Assembly (NCBI RefSeq): GCF_021730395.1
Contig: NC_069364.1
Coordinates: 80,717,501-80,781,500 of the forward strand
Direction: 5' to 3'
Origin: Mercenaria mercenaria
Taxonomy: Eukaryota > Mollusca > Bivalvia > Venerida > Veneridae
DNA length: 64,000 bases
Below the pieces are notes generated by a model. It made no database searches, had not been told where the DNA came from, and saw only the letters and a program-made list of their open reading frames with translations. The translations under genes and the position numbers were made by a program. Position 1 is the stretch's first letter; each line of letters opens with the position of its first letter. This document shows positions 33,141 through 45,716 of the stretch, in pieces.

Positions 33141-34439
33141 ATTTTATCATCGCATTATCAATACCGACATAAACCGGCCATCCTCTGGCACCTAAACAAT
33201 CTGTATACAAAGAGTACTGTTGCTACCGGACTGATTTTTGACGGAGGTATTCCTTTCGCCGTTGGAATGCACTTTTTAAAATGCAACGTTATGGGATACC
33301 GATCGCAATACACCGTTGATGTTCGAGAACCACTTTCGTAAATTAATTTTTACCTAAAACAAATGCCTTTACTTAGCCTTTTACATCGAAGTCTTAATTC
33401 CTTATTCTTCTAGGTAGAACTTCTCTTTCTTTCACATCAACCTTACTAGTTTTGTTGTTATTACTTTGGTCCTTTTAGCTTCAGTGTTTCTGTATACATG
33501 TATTCAAGTTTCCATTTTACCGTTACCAGAGGGAATAGGAGACTGTCTCTCACAAAGAGACCCAGTCAAACGAAGTCTACTTTTATTTTACTTGGTTTGC
33601 AAACGATCTTCTTTTAGAATGTTTTAAATCTAATACTTTTTAATTAAACTAAATTGTTTCGACATAAATAGTGGCTTGTGTGATGACTATTGTATGTTTG
33701 TTCAGTCTCGTGTTTTCGTGTCATCATGACACCGTTGTCCTTTTATTCAAATCACAACAGAATAAATGTATCGCTTTCAAACTGAACGAAGACAAGCCTT
33801 AGACTCGTTTTTAAAATTTATACATGTTTAATTTTATTTGTGATAATTACAATGTACCGCCTAATCACTTTTTGAATAAACAGAATTAAAGAACATATTT
33901 CAATCAGGTTAACGAAAAAGGCGTACCTATAAATAAATTATAAAAAAAACTACTTCCGGTAAAGTAGCACAGTAGTGCAACGAAAACTGACTTTTGACAG
34001 AATCCTTTCACAAATCCATAAGCTTCCCCTTTTCTGAAGCGTGCCAGGTTAAAAAACATTTATACATGAGACTCATATCCGGATGTTAGTAATTTTAGTT
34101 TGATCCCGGTTGGAATTCATTTTCGGTTTCTTGTTACCACGTGACCATTGCGTCCGCTGCTATGATATTTATGACGATAAAATGCCATGATGGGCATATT
34201 AATTGTTCCTGCAAGAAAAAATTGGAAGCTAGAATGTGGCGTTAGGCATATAAATAAAACTACACACAGTAAACTTATAACATTTAATTGAACAGTTTAA
34301 ACCGCACTCCTTTGCATAACACTTGTGAAATGTCAGTCACAAACTTTTTTTTATATTTTCAGATGTTGAATTTTCCAGTTTGTTATCTGTATAAAACAGT
34401 TTCAGTATGTGTCATTGCTGATCAGACATAAGCGCATCC
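33141..34439. other. Spacer, nothing recognised
   Basis: No ORF with a domain, RNA gene or clear repeat was seen. Confidence 0.35.
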
Positions 34440-34688
34440 ATGCAAGGGAACGAAATTGCCTGTTCTATATGTGGGATGGCTTTTTACTTCGAATATGAAG
34501 ACCTTAAATACGATGAAACACACGTATGTGTTACGTGTGGTAACAAGTACACGCATAGACAGTCTTTACATTAACATTTGATGACACATGTTGACAAAAT
34601 GATCGGATGTGATCAATGTCAAAGCTTGTTTGCAAGAAAAGACAAACTTGTACGGCAAAAGCTAGTGTTCTATGCAGATGTTATCTAA
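34440..34688 (+). pseudogene. C2H2 zinc-finger ORF with one in-frame stop
   Basis: Reads ACSICGMAFYFEYEDLKYDE, then CVTCGNKYTHRQSLH, stop, HLMTHVDKMIGCDQCQSLFA. The second unit fits C-x2-C-x12-H-x3-H exactly, with a TAA at the residue just before the first His. A third finger begins at CDQCQSLFARKDKL but loses its His pair. So it is a short zinc-finger gene or gene fragment, broken once in 83 codons. It may be a host or transposon-borne DNA-binding domain. No partner gene was recognised nearby. Confidence 0.5.
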
Positions 34689-35020
34689 ACGTACCCAGTC
34701 GAATGTTCATGGAAAAAGAGGTATCAGGATCATTGCAGATGTGAGCATTCCTATGCAGAACGCTTTGGATGTTAGTATATATATGGTATGCGATAAGCAT
34801 TTCTGGCACAGAAGGTATCTTTCTCGCTGTCACTGACTCTTAAGAAAATAAACCGCTGAATGAGAAAAGTGAACTTTAAGAAAAAGTGGACTATAGTTAG
34901 TATATAATATTACAGCTAAAAATTGTTTTACAGTTTGTTATCCGTTTATTTACTTTTTATTTCCTACCAAACACATTTAAGTAGACTTGTTAAAGTCTAG
35001 CCCAATTCTCTATTGATATG

Positions 35021-35300
35021 AAAAAGTTACACCTACCAAGAAACATATTTTGTTGGGTTTGTGCCATATAAATAATTATAATTGTACAAGAAAAAGTTAC
35101 ACCTACCAAGAAACATATTTTGTGGGGTTTGTGCCATATAAATAATTATAATTGTACAAGAAAAAGTTACACCTACCAAGAAACATATTTTGTGGGGTTT
35201 GTGCCATATAGATAATTATAATTGTACAAGAAACAGTTACACCTACCAAGAAACGTATTTTGTGGGTTTTGTGCCATATAAATAATTATAATTGTACAAT
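35021..35300 (+). repeat. 70-bp tandem repeat, four copies
   Basis: Units start at 35021, 35091, 35161 and 35231 with AAAAAGTTACACCTACCAAG and end TAATTATAATTGTACAAG. They differ by only a few bases. The homogeneity suggests recent amplification. Confidence 0.95.
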
Positions 35301-35653
35301 ATAAATCGTTAGAAAAATGTAATATCTTTGTAGCTTAACCTTATCTGAACAATGCATTTAAGTGCATAACACTGTCGCCGTCTGAGGAAAACGTGTTTTC
35401 TTTGCTCCCGAATCTTACCATAATAACTCCGTTATTTATGTGAAGATTGTGCTGATAATTGGACATAATGGATAAGAATGTACTTTGCATCTTTCTGTGC
35501 TTCTATGTTGTTGTATCTCCAGCGATTGAGTGGCTTGCATCAAATGAAATTTTTGATAGTTTTTTTTCACGAATTTACATCACACATTACCTGTCGTTCA
35601 CCTTTTTAGGTATGCTGCCCCTGTATTGTGTAGGGATAATACACGTTTTTTTT

Positions 35654-35762
35654 TTGTGTGTGTATTAACATCTGCAGAAGCCCGCAGGATTGTTTGTGAC
35701 CGAGACCGAAGGTCGAGGTCACAAGCATATCCCAAGGGCTTCTGCAGACGTTAATACACAAA
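35654..35762. repeat. Foldback hairpin, about 45-nt arms
   Basis: TGTATTAACATCTGCAGAAG on the left faces CTTCTGCAGACGTTAATACA on the right, and TTGTGACC faces GGTCACAA further in. The loop region is GAGACCGAAGGTCGA. It resembles a small foldback MITE. Confidence 0.75.
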
Positions 35763-37599
35763 CCAAATGTGTATTGTCGCTATTCTTGCATAAAAACCAT
35801 TACACGATGACTAAATGCATTGTTTTCATATGTGATGACTTAACGATTCCGGTACATTTTTTAATTACCATTCTATTGTTCTTGGAAACGGAAAACATGT
35901 TTTAGATATCCATAACCAGGGCCCAGAAATCAACAACACTTCCAAAAGCATGTAATGAAGGTTGTTAACCATTTTTTTTTAATCTGTCATTATTACAAAC
36001 ATAAAAGTACCCATATTTTTACATATCACATAAAAATTTGGTAAACAGGAACACAATGTCAAAAGTAATAACTTTACATATGAATTATTTTGAGTACGAA
36101 CACATTTAGAGTACGGATGAGTACGAACGTAGTGACAAGCTTTCAAATGTTTTACCCGAATTCTTCGCGAAATTAGATAAAAACAATTCGACTGATACTT
36201 ACAAAAATCATTAAAATGATTCCAAAAAAAACAACAAAAAAACAACAACAAACAATTGCGCAAGTAACACGCAGTTCTTATATATTCACGGTTATCAACA
36301 AAAAAGAATCGACTCCGACTTCTAAAAGGGGTTTAAACAAGGGGTGGAGCGAGTACGTACATTTTTGGGGGTAGTGCGTTTGGTTTTGGTAACTGATACA
36401 GCAAAACATACTTGCATCTTTTACGCTACAAGAAGAGAATATTATAGAAGAATCAAGACGCAGACATCAGATGTCTGTCTGCTCAGAAATACATATACAT
36501 CCCTGACAAAGCATTTCAAAAATAAAAATCATGTATTAACAGCACGTGAATTACCCTGTTTGCACACGATTTTTCTCCCGTTAATACATGGGCGGATCAA
36601 GTAAAAAAGTAGTTTTTATGCAAGAATGGAGCTACTTACCTGACAACTTTCGGCAAACTAATAATTTTAATAATTTTAAAAATCTTATATCCGTCTGGTC
36701 AGAAAAGGAGTGTACTTGTGTGGCTTGTCGGCAAGTATAACTTGTCCACAATGCCGTAGCATGCTTGCCTTTCCCGTACCCCTGCTTATTTGTCGGTTTG
36801 CTTATTTTTACATGCTTCTTCCAGTACATTTATAAGTTATTATCCTTATTCTAGTCCTAAATATCTATCTTGTACTTCTATGATTATGTGTTATTCCTCC
36901 AATACCTGTTTTTAGCTTTTTGTAACTTATTCTTGCTTGTTTTAAGTGTGATACATGCCTGCCTCCATATTATGATTATATATGCTTGTTTTATTTCAAA
37001 TTTGGGTTGATTATCTTTTATTCCAAATCTGAGATGATTATGCTAATCTGTTCTTCTCAAACGTGGTTTGAAGGGATACGCGTTCTTAGCACATTTGTGT
37101 CCGTTTTTCCCTTTCAGTCGTTCTTAACTAATTTTAGGCCTCTGTTCGTGATTAGCATAATCCACTCAGTTTTTCGGCGTAGCTGAATAACATGGATTTT
37201 GACCTATATTCTATAGTAAGCGGGGCACGGAACAGGTGCGCGCTGAAAAGATAAACCATTTATTACTAAGTCTTAAATAACATTGAATATTAGACGGCAC
37301 ATATTAAATAGGGGATATTTAGTCATTTTAACCCAAATCTAAAATGATTTATTCTAACTTTAAAGCCTTTAGTGATTTATCATCTCAAGAGAAATCGAAA
37401 GTACACTTCTTTCCCCGTTGCGTACCTCGCTTTCATATGAATGAGTGGTGGATGGTTGTAACTGTAGTCTGGGTCGAGATATTGTGCTAATGGGTACTTT
37501 TAGGGGATTCTGACCCAACCCGAAATTATTTCAGAATCAGCACAGGATGTCGAATCATTTTGACCTTCTATTACTTAAAGGATACATATTGATCATTTA
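35763..37599. other. Spacer with short ORFs of unknown meaning
   Basis: ORFs of up to 94 codons (35979-36263 minus, 36344-36604 plus) have no recognisable domain. No repeat or RNA gene identified. Confidence 0.3.
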
Positions 37600-37960
37600 A
37601 TTTTGCTGCTTAGTTGAAATATTTGCAAATGAGTCATGTGTTCATAGATGCATATCTAAATCTTTTCTGTCTGTACATCCTGTTTAATTATAATTTTTCC
37701 ATGCGCCAAAACATTATTACCTCTACGCCGTTTGTCTTTTTTAAAGATATTTCTTGTTACTTTTGCTTTACTTGTATGAAACTATGTGTTGGTTTGCATT
37801 TGTGTGCTGTATATGCTTTATATTTGTGTGCTTTTTGCAGTTCTTTTATTTGTTCATTTATTATATGTTATAGCAGTTGGTTATAAAAGCTCTTCCTTGT
37901 TATGATGTCTTGCCGACTTTAGATAAAATTTATTGTATTGTATTGTATTGTTCTTGTAAA
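37600..37960 (+). mobile_element. Probable LINE 3' terminus
   Basis: It ends AGATAAAATTTATTGTATTG with an ATTGT pentamer repeat (37930-37950), the form of a LINE 3' tail of a CR1-like element. The preceding 90-codon ORF has no domain. Only the end is recognisable. Confidence 0.4.
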
Positions 37961-38159
37961 GTATACCTACACTAGAGATAAATAACTGGATATTGGATAT
38001 TGGATATACGGTATCGAATAATTGGGGATTAGGGAAAGTAGACCCTGTGGCATATAGGATTATAAACTTACACAATATAAAAAGTAAAACGAGGTGGTAA
38101 AAGTAAAGTAATTCCTAAACAAAATGGTGTGAACTTTAAAAGTTTGATACTGTAATATT

Positions 38160-38490
38160 TACATTCGCCCTATTCTATTCCATTGAAAATTATGACATTA
38201 ATTTCGTATGAACAGCAAAAGAATAGGCGCGAAAGTTACGTCATCGCTGCTTAGTAAATGGCCGGGAAGCTGATTTTAATGTTAATTGCCACAAAATATG
38301 TGCAATTTAAAATATTATCTTGTTTACAAATGGAAAGGAAGTAAAATGTAAATATAAGAAATGAAACTATTTTTTTCGGTGTTCATGCGAAATGAACGAC
38401 AGAATAGGATCGGCAAATCCATGAATCACCGTCTGGTGAACAGAATGGCCGGGAAGCTGATTGTAATAATAAATGAAACAAAATGTGTGC
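38160..38490. repeat. Diverged direct duplication of about 190 bp
   Basis: ATGGCCGGGAAGCTGATT occurs near 38260 and again near 38446, each followed by a similar AAAATATGTGCA / AAAATGTGTGCA block and preceded by an AGAATAGG block. Two diverged copies of one unit. Confidence 0.65.
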
Positions 38491-38569
38491 AAGAAACAAA
38501 TACAGTTATAAAACTTTGAAATTTAAACGTCAAAAGAGAAACACACTCAGTGAAAAGATATAGAACGCA

Positions 38570-38935
38570 AAAGGTGATTCCAAGACTCTGTATGGATTAG
38601 TATCTGGACTAACTGGTACCAGATCTGAAAACCCACTGCCTCAAAAAGAGCCTAATAATTCACTGGCCGAAAAATCTGCTGACTTTTTCATGGCAAAAAT
38701 CCCTAAAATACGTCAAACCCTTAGTGAATACCAAAACTTTGAACGTCAAGTAAGGGATGTACAAAATTTAGACAAACTTACTGAACAAGATGAAATGAAA
38801 AAACTCATCAGTGAATTGAATATTACGTCTTCGGAGCTAGATATTTTGCCAACATGTATTCTGAAATCACATGTATATGACCTTCTTCCTAGTATCACTA
38901 AATTCACATTTTTGGCGGATCTCTCGTTACAACAA
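38570..38935 (+). mobile_element. LINE fragment, endonuclease-RT linker
   Basis: Plus-strand translation reads LYGLVSGLTGTRSENPLPQK, SLAEKSADFFMAKIPKIRQ and LDILPTCILKSHVYDLLPSI. The pattern (ADFF, then D-x-LPT-x-ILK and LLP) is that of the region just before the reverse transcriptase of CR1-like LINEs. It is cut before the RT motifs. A different family from LINE-A and LINE-B by sequence. Confidence 0.6.
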
Positions 38936-38989
38936 GTTGTTTCGTTTTTTTTCTGAATGCCGTTCTGAATGCCGTTGTGTTGTTCCATC

Positions 38990-39240
38990 AGAATTTTCTG
39001 ACTATCTCAAACCTTGTCTACTAGGAACATACTCTATAAGCAATTCTGTCAAATACATAGGTGCCCTGCCATTGTTACAGCTATACATGAAAGAAAGTTT
39101 CTTAAACTCAGTCCATGCAATATAAGTCATACAATGCTTGTTTGGAACTGTTAAATGTCCTCCTGTTAAGGACAAGTTTTTTTGCGCACATGTTTTGAAT
39201 ACATTGCATCTTATGCACCTCTCTTTCTTGTTTCGCATTT
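38990..39240 (-). mobile_element. LINE C-terminal fragment, minus strand
   Basis: The minus strand reads SFMYSCNNGRAPMYLTELLI then EYVPSRQGLR, which resembles the C-terminal region of non-LTR reverse transcriptases (K-x-LMY..NNG.AP.YL). It faces the plus-strand LINE fragment at 38570. Probably a separate insertion. Confidence 0.45.
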
Positions 39241-39427
39241 AATGTTTGGGAGTCAAGATATGATGTTTTTTGTCGTCTTTTCTCAAGTATGTGATAAAAG
39301 AATATCAAATTCATGTACATTACAGTTGTTTGAGTCTTTTAATAATAAACACGTTTGATACTCTATAATTCAAGGTTTTTTGAATTAACCCGGCCTGAGG
39401 TCAACTGTATTCCCCTATTCTAAATGT

Positions 39428-39620
39428 CCCGCCCGATTAGCTCAATAAGGAGAGCGCAGATCTACGGATCGCGGTATCGTGAGTTTGATACCCGGGCGAG
39501 ACGTATGCTCCCCGTGACGATTGATAAAGGACATTGTGGCTGAAATCATTCGTCCTCCACCTCTGATTCATGTGGGGAAGTTGGCAGTTACTTGCGGAAA
39601 ACAGGTTTGTACTGGTATGA
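39428..39620 (+). mobile_element. tRNA-derived SINE, same family as 4056
   Basis: Starts CCGCCCGATTAGCTCAATAA and has a better B box (GAGTTTGATACCC). The body GACGATTGATAAAGGACATT and CATTCGTCCTCCAC match the copy at 4056. It retains the block GGGGAAGTTGGCAGTTACTT that the 4056 copy lacks but loses the 3' end. Confidence 0.8.
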
Positions 39621-39904
39621 CGATGCGAAGACATGATATTAATATCGGACTTTTACATCGTGTTTCGTATCTTAACTTCACGTTAGATCACGTCTTCGCA
39701 TCGTGTTATCGTGTCTTCGATCGTCTTCTTATCACAGTCATTCCTTTATCACTATACAACAAAGATGGTCTTAACGGGATCCATAGTATATGTTTTAACC
39801 CCCACTTAATTACAATGCATTTGTATGATAAAAGGTGGTGGTCAGTGGTGCCCCCTATATTATCGTGGAGAGTCAATAAATTTTCATGTCGTAATAGGCT
39901 AAAA
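39621..39904. other. Spacer, nothing recognised
   Basis: Downstream of the SINE. A 149-codon ORF spans SINE and spacer (39521-39970); its start lies in the SINE and it has no domain, so no gene is called. Confidence 0.4.
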
Positions 39905-40060
39905 ATAAGTGGTCGATTAATTATAGGGTTTGTTAGTGACCCTCCTCGGAAATATGTGGGGTCAGTATGATAGATACACCCCCACCCATTTATTATACTG
40001 ACCCTACATATTTCCGTGGATGGTCATTAATAAACAAAATAATTGATAATAATGAACATT
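39905..40060. repeat. Foldback hairpin with GGTCAGTATGATA arms
   Basis: CCTCGGAAATATGTGGGGTC / AGTATGATA on the left faces TATACTGACCC / TACATATTTCCGTGGA on the right. Outer AT-rich arms (TTAATTATAGGG, AATAATTGATAATAA) are weaker. The loop is TAGATACACCCCCACCCATT. Confidence 0.7.
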
Positions 40061-41768
40061 CCATGGCTACGTTATATACAAAAATATAAGAGGACTGACC
40101 CAAACATAGGTGACATGTGAAAAATGATTTTCTGCCACTTGTATGACACTTTGAAAGATATGATTACTGGTGAATATCATAGGTTCCCAAAGATACATTT
40201 GTAAATTTTCGAGGCTGTAGTTATAATAAGTCAACCACTATTTCCCAATCAACATTTTTCATTTACAGTTTAGGGGCTTTAGGGCTACTGCGTTAATTTA
40301 TGAGGGGCTATAACTCTGTATTTACTGGTTCGATATGAAACTTAAATCTTCAGGGACACCTAATAAACATTTGTTTTAAATTTGATGATTATTTCACATA
40401 GTTCAGAAGATGATTGGCTCTCAATGAATGATCAAGTGTGTATTTTCGGCTTAACAAAGGGAGCACAAAAAATAAAACCGAGGTGCCTGAATTCAATTGC
40501 CAGATACCATTTTCCCGGCCGCATGCCGGAATTAATTTCACTTTTACTTCCTGTAAATATCTAGGGTGAAGGTCATTTAACAGCTGATTAAAACTGTACA
40601 TTTTGATTGGTGCAGGTTTTCCTACGGAGTGTGCAGATGCTCTGAACTGTATTGTTAGACAGTATAATCCGTTGCAAGACTCCTGTGGAAATATCTTACG
40701 TCATAAACGTGAATCCCCTCGGTAGTGAAACTGCGGCAGAGTTGGACTACAAACCTGCCAACTCTGCCACTCTGATACGGAGTGATCTACCGTAAACGAT
40801 TTATAGTCAACTCGTCCCCATTTTGGTCAGTTTGTATCCCTCGACGATTTCAAAAATGGTCATTTCGTTCCCCAATTTTCGGCCCCTCCTTTTTAGTCTT
40901 ATTTTTTTATCAAAGTCTCCAAGATTATGAATAATATAATAATGATGCAAAATATGTGCTCTGTAAAATGTGTTCTACATAAAAAACCTGAAAATTTTAC
41001 TATAAAACTACTTTGTTTTGCTTTATAAATACCCGATCGTATGTAAAAGTGCAGAGTGTATGCTGCCGTGTATCTTTTTTTTAAAGATACTTCTTGTTTG
41101 TAAAGTTTAGGTGATTCATGAAGGGAGGTTGGTGGATAAAATCATATATCCAAATGGGAATCTGCCACATACTGCCACATATGGTATGATGTATGTTTGA
41201 AGTAATAGGTGATAGCACCAATAACCAGTGGGTTTGAACCTGTACATGCAACCAGTCTTGGTATACTATGTAAGGCTTGAAGCACTGGATTTGTTTATAC
41301 CATTTTTTTTCTGACCATCACCATCCACAATATCATCCCACAATATCATTGCACTTTTGTACCGCAGGCTTTCATATACGGGCACTGCTTTATTAAAATT
41401 TCCTATCAGGATAGTTTACGTTTCCTTTCGGCTAAAGCTTGAATGACTATATTATAAATAAACATTGTGTTCTTTCTATGACGTTAATTTACGTTGTATA
41501 TTTTTTATACTTGAATTTAATATACAGATTGTAAATAATCGTAGTTTAAAGGGAAGAAAATTAATAGCTAAATATCTTATAATCAAAAATCTATAAAGAA
41601 ACAATGTTTTTTTTCTATAGGGTACATTTCAGATGTTCTCTTTGATGTTTATTCCAAACTGGGTGCATATAACAGTGCATCTCAAATTATACACGGATTT
41701 GCCATTTATATCATATGGCGACTTTCTGTCAAGATTTACGCCAATATGGATGTGGAAGGTCAATTCAA
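40061..41768. other. Spacer, nothing recognised
   Basis: No ORF above 70 codons with a domain, no RNA gene and no clear repeat. Confidence 0.35.
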
Positions 41769-42050
41769 TACATCGTGGTTTCGCGCTGTCGTCCTAAGGG
41801 TGAAATTGCGAAAACACTATGCACTGACGCGAAAACACGATGTGATAAAGCGAAAACACGATGCCAAAAATATCGCGTTTTCGTGCTATTAATATCGTGT
41901 TTTCGCGTTTTCGCCCTCGATCTCCCATCGTGTTTTCACCTTCGCGTTGAGTAGGGCGAAAACGCGATATTTTTTGCATCGTGTTTTTGCGATCTTGTAT
42001 CGTGTTTTCGCCCTCTCAACCGCGAAGGTGAAACCTTGAAAACACAATGT
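41769..42050. repeat. GCGAAAACACGAT motif array, copy 1
   Basis: GCGAAAACACGAT and its complement ATCGTGTTTTCGC occur about ten times in both orientations, spaced about 20 bp apart, with the linker CGCCCTCGATCTCCCATCGT. The left third is in one orientation, the right mostly in the other, so the block can fold back. A second homologous block lies at 48320-48490. Confidence 0.8.
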
Positions 42051-42679
42051 TTTGACAAATATATGTTAGAAATTTACAGGCATCGTAAAGGTATGATCTG
42101 ATTGCCGATTTATCGTAGGTAGTAAGAATTATGGCTCTGTTGTGTTCAACCTATAGTGTAAGTCTCATTGTATGCCTGAGTATGATAATCGAAATCACGT
42201 ATTGTTGAACCTTAGTTAAAAGGTACACATAAATGTACCTTCTTTTGATATATATCATTTGGCACATTGTACCATTCAACCCTTGATATGCAAATAATTC
42301 AGGGTATGGGATCACGTGGTATATAATGTCAGAATTTGGATACCATACATGGATACAGATGAACTGATACCGAAATATACTAAGCTAAAACTTTTGTTTT
42401 GTAGGTCACCTTAGTGTGTGCATCATTGTCTACCAGACAATTACGAACGATATTCAAGTATAATTGGCCCCACTCCAGGAGTCACTTAGTGCTACATAGA
42501 CTTATATTAGAAAAACTTGTCATGCAGCTAGGAGTGGTTTGGGGCAGCCGAGCTTTTCCTCTACATTTCTTCTCTCATTCCTTTTATTCTAAAGAATATA
42601 GTTTCTTGTGCAGTATTTTATACCGTCATCTTTATAGTTACCCAATTTTGCTAAAACATTCTAAATACCAATAAAGCAA
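42051..42679. other. Spacer, nothing recognised
   Basis: An 86-codon ORF at 42414-42674 has no domain. May belong to the 3' UTR of the LINE end that follows. Confidence 0.3.
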
Positions 42680-42977
42680 TATACTAGTACTTTTATTTCA
42701 TCTTTACCTTCCATTTTTGTGCATTTTGTTGTGTTCTCTCTTTTTTTTTTTTTTTGCCTTTTTGCCTTTTCCTTTTCATGAATAACTAAGCATGTGTTAC
42801 ACATTAGTATATCAGCCATCCAAAAGTGTTGTAAATATTATCTTTCCGGAGGTTGACTCGATAAGTATTCCTATACTTACGTCAATATCCTATTGCTTGT
42901 GTTGTTATGTCTGTATGCATGTGTATGATTGTATCTTGTGTAATATTTGCAATAAAATATTCTTAAACTTAAACTAA
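42680..42977 (+). mobile_element. Possible LINE 3' end
   Basis: Ends TTTGCAATAAAATATTCTTA with AAACTTAAACTAAA, like 3' ends of bivalve LINEs with short repeated tails. No RT motif precedes it. A T run lies at 42740-42756. Confidence 0.3.
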
Positions 42978-45180
42978 ATGCAGTAAGCTGCATTTACTCA
43001 GGTGAGCGCAGGACCAGTTGGTCCTGTTATCTATTTATTTTATCAGTAGGACATGAATATAAGAAACGACAGACTCGCCCGCACTCTGAGAGACATGTTG
43101 TTTTAACCATGACGAGAACTGACCTAGATTTTAACCATTTATCAGTAAGAGCAGCCTGTCGCTTCTGACTATTGACAATAAATAACAAATGCTGATTGAA
43201 TGGGATAAGGCCGTGACTTTTATTATTATAATATCATTACAGAAAATTAATAAAATATCATGGCATATTGTATGAGATAGAAGTATCATGAAACGAAGCA
43301 TGAAATGATAGATTTCTAGCCAAATTGCATAGAAACAAAGTAGGCAACGCTATGATGCTGAAGTTCTAAATTTATGATAAGCACACATGTACTAGACAAT
43401 GGAAGAAGAATGCAAAATTGCAAATTGTGCTAGCAAATCCAGCTGCCGAAAATCCGAGGCCAAGATGCTCAACGAATTCTCAACATCATGATAATGGATT
43501 TTGCTCTGATTGCCTAAATTATGCTGATGATTGTGTATACAATATGCCATACCGAAATGCACAAAGTGTGTTGAGGGCCACAAAATATTTTATGAAATAA
43601 AATTTGCCCATAAAATGGTGCATTGAATATTGTATCTAATTACTGAATAGCCACATGCAAGCGTTCATTTCTTTAATAATACCAGATTTTCCGGATAATT
43701 TACTTTCAAAGATGGCAATATAAGCTATATTCAACTCTATTTGACCATTATTTCTCTTGATTTTATCTAATCAACACTATGCAGCAGTTACTTTCCCCCT
43801 CATAAATTTGTTGGATCTAACCCGAAATAGGTCAGGCGGTAATCTTTATAAGACACGTACTTTATAATTCAGCCATTATACAAGTATGTAATTACGTATA
43901 TTTGAATAGATCAAAAGTTTTACTTAATAGTGTTTTGCTTACCCTGCTAGCAAAGTTTCCATTTACTTTCACCAGTCTAAGGTGAAAGAACTCTACCGAG
44001 GTCATGCAACCCTGCCACTCCGACTGTATATTTAGATTTAGCAAAGTCTCTCATGCAATCCACCAAATGGTTCGACAGGGCTTTCAGGCTGCCCTTCTAT
44101 TCCTAGTGTACTGTTTGACTCGACAGTGCTTCTTCCTTGGCTCCGGTATAATAACATATATCGACAGCACAACGCCTGTGACAAGAGGATATAGAAGCTG
44201 CATACACAAGCATCTGAATAAAAGTAAATATAATATCAAAATTATTATCTATTATGTTGGGTTTAACGCTGCGAAATCAAATAACTAAATAATAGAAATA
44301 CTATACAGTTTTTGATTATTGATGAATGATTTCGTTATTAAGATAAAGTCACAAGCCCTAGATTTGGCACTGTGGACGAAAATTATTAACTAGATGGCGG
44401 CATTAAGATATCATACTGATGCAATATTCAAGAATCAATGTTACTGCAATTCCTGTACGACTAAGCCACTGGAATATTTTCTTACATAATACATGCATGC
44501 ACAGGAACCATCTAGCACTGAAAACGCAGTCAAAGTCGCAGTTCGAAAGCAAAATTTGTATGACATATGCCGTTCAAATCAGTTCTATCAATTTAATCTC
44601 CTTAGAAATTTTGATTTAACAAAAGCCACAGCAAAACAATTTAATTACAAGCGTAAACATAGATATTACGGACATAAACCAATGTATAGTCTTATCATAT
44701 ACGGTAGAACAAAACGGACCAAAAACAGTTTTTCAATAACATCGAAATTTTATCTTCCGCTTCTACAACAACCACATCAAAATTGTTTTTGACAAAAAGC
44801 GTTAACATAAATAATGTGGTCATAAACCGATTTAGATGGTAGAACAAAAGGGGCCAAAGACAACGGTTTAATAATATGTAGCTTTTACCTGACTACTTAC
44901 CTTCAGGTATTGCTACCAAATAACATATTTAAACTACTTTACCCAACACCAGCATAAATTTCTATTGTCCACATGCCTGTTTTCTTTACCCATCGCCCAA
45001 AAGAAATTTACTTTCAATACCTGCTTAAAAATAAAACGAAACAATAGATTGTACTGCTGTATAATGAACAAAATGTGACGCAATCTAATACTTAATGCAT
45101 GATTATTTTTTAAACCATTTCCAGTTTCGGAAGGTCAACATAGTACTGCTGTAATTATTACCCAATGTACAGTAAAATGC
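42978..45180. other. Spacer with unassigned ORFs
   Basis: Near the left end, GGACCAGTTGGTCC (a palindrome). ORFs of 60 to 99 codons at 43392-44792 have no recognised domain. No RNA gene. Confidence 0.3.
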
Positions 45181-45186
45181 ATAGTC

Positions 45187-45300
45187 TAATCATCATCATC
45201 ATAACCGCCACCACCATCATCATCATCACCATATTTTACTTTTGCGTTTAAAGGTATGATAAATAACCCAACGTCGTCATCAACATCATCATCATGAGGA
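45187..45300. repeat. (ATC)n-rich stretch
   Basis: Imperfect ATC/ACC trinucleotide runs at 45187-45232 and again at 45275-45297. Confidence 0.7.
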
Positions 45301-45387
45301 TACCATCAAAATTATAAAAGTAGAACAATTAGTAAATAACCATGATATTATATTTCTTAAACTAGAGATGCTTTTGAGAAAGGCGCA

Positions 45388-45716
45388 TGTCTCCCACAAC
45401 TGCCTTATCAGACTTTCAGTGCTTTGATTATAACGCGACTGCCTTATCAGACTTTCAGTGCCTTGATTATGGAAAAAAAAGTTTCAAGAGCCTTAATTCC
45501 GAAGTGCCTTGGCCGATTTGGCAAGTTATCGAACTTGGCCGAGATCTTATGGTCAAACAAATTTTCGTCAAGTTTGGTGAAGATCGGATGAGAAATGTTC
45601 ATCTTAGAGTGCGGACAAGTTTTGTGACAGACGGACATACGCACACAGACAGACAGACAGACACGCACACACACACACATACAGAGGAATAAATAATATA
45701 TGTCTCCCACACCACT
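45388..45716. repeat. Mollusc-type repeat with 39-bp internal duplication
   Basis: Bounded by ATGTCTCCCACAA on the left and ATGTCTCCCACAC on the right. CTGCCTTATCAGACTTTCAG is tandemly repeated (45400, 45439). The right part has GTTTGGTGAAGATCGGATGA, then CAGACAGA/CACACA microsatellite. I recall this arrangement from abundant bivalve repeats. ORFs on both strands are by-products. Confidence 0.6.

Noticed and set aside
38570-39240. One LINE with a twin-priming inversion
   Set aside because: The inverted 5' part would have to precede the 3' part on its sense strand. Here the order is the reverse, so two separate fragments are more likely.
44253-44272. A minus-strand SINE tail (TTGGGTTTAACGCTG)
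   Set aside because: Only about 15 bases agree with the SINE 3' end, too short to call.
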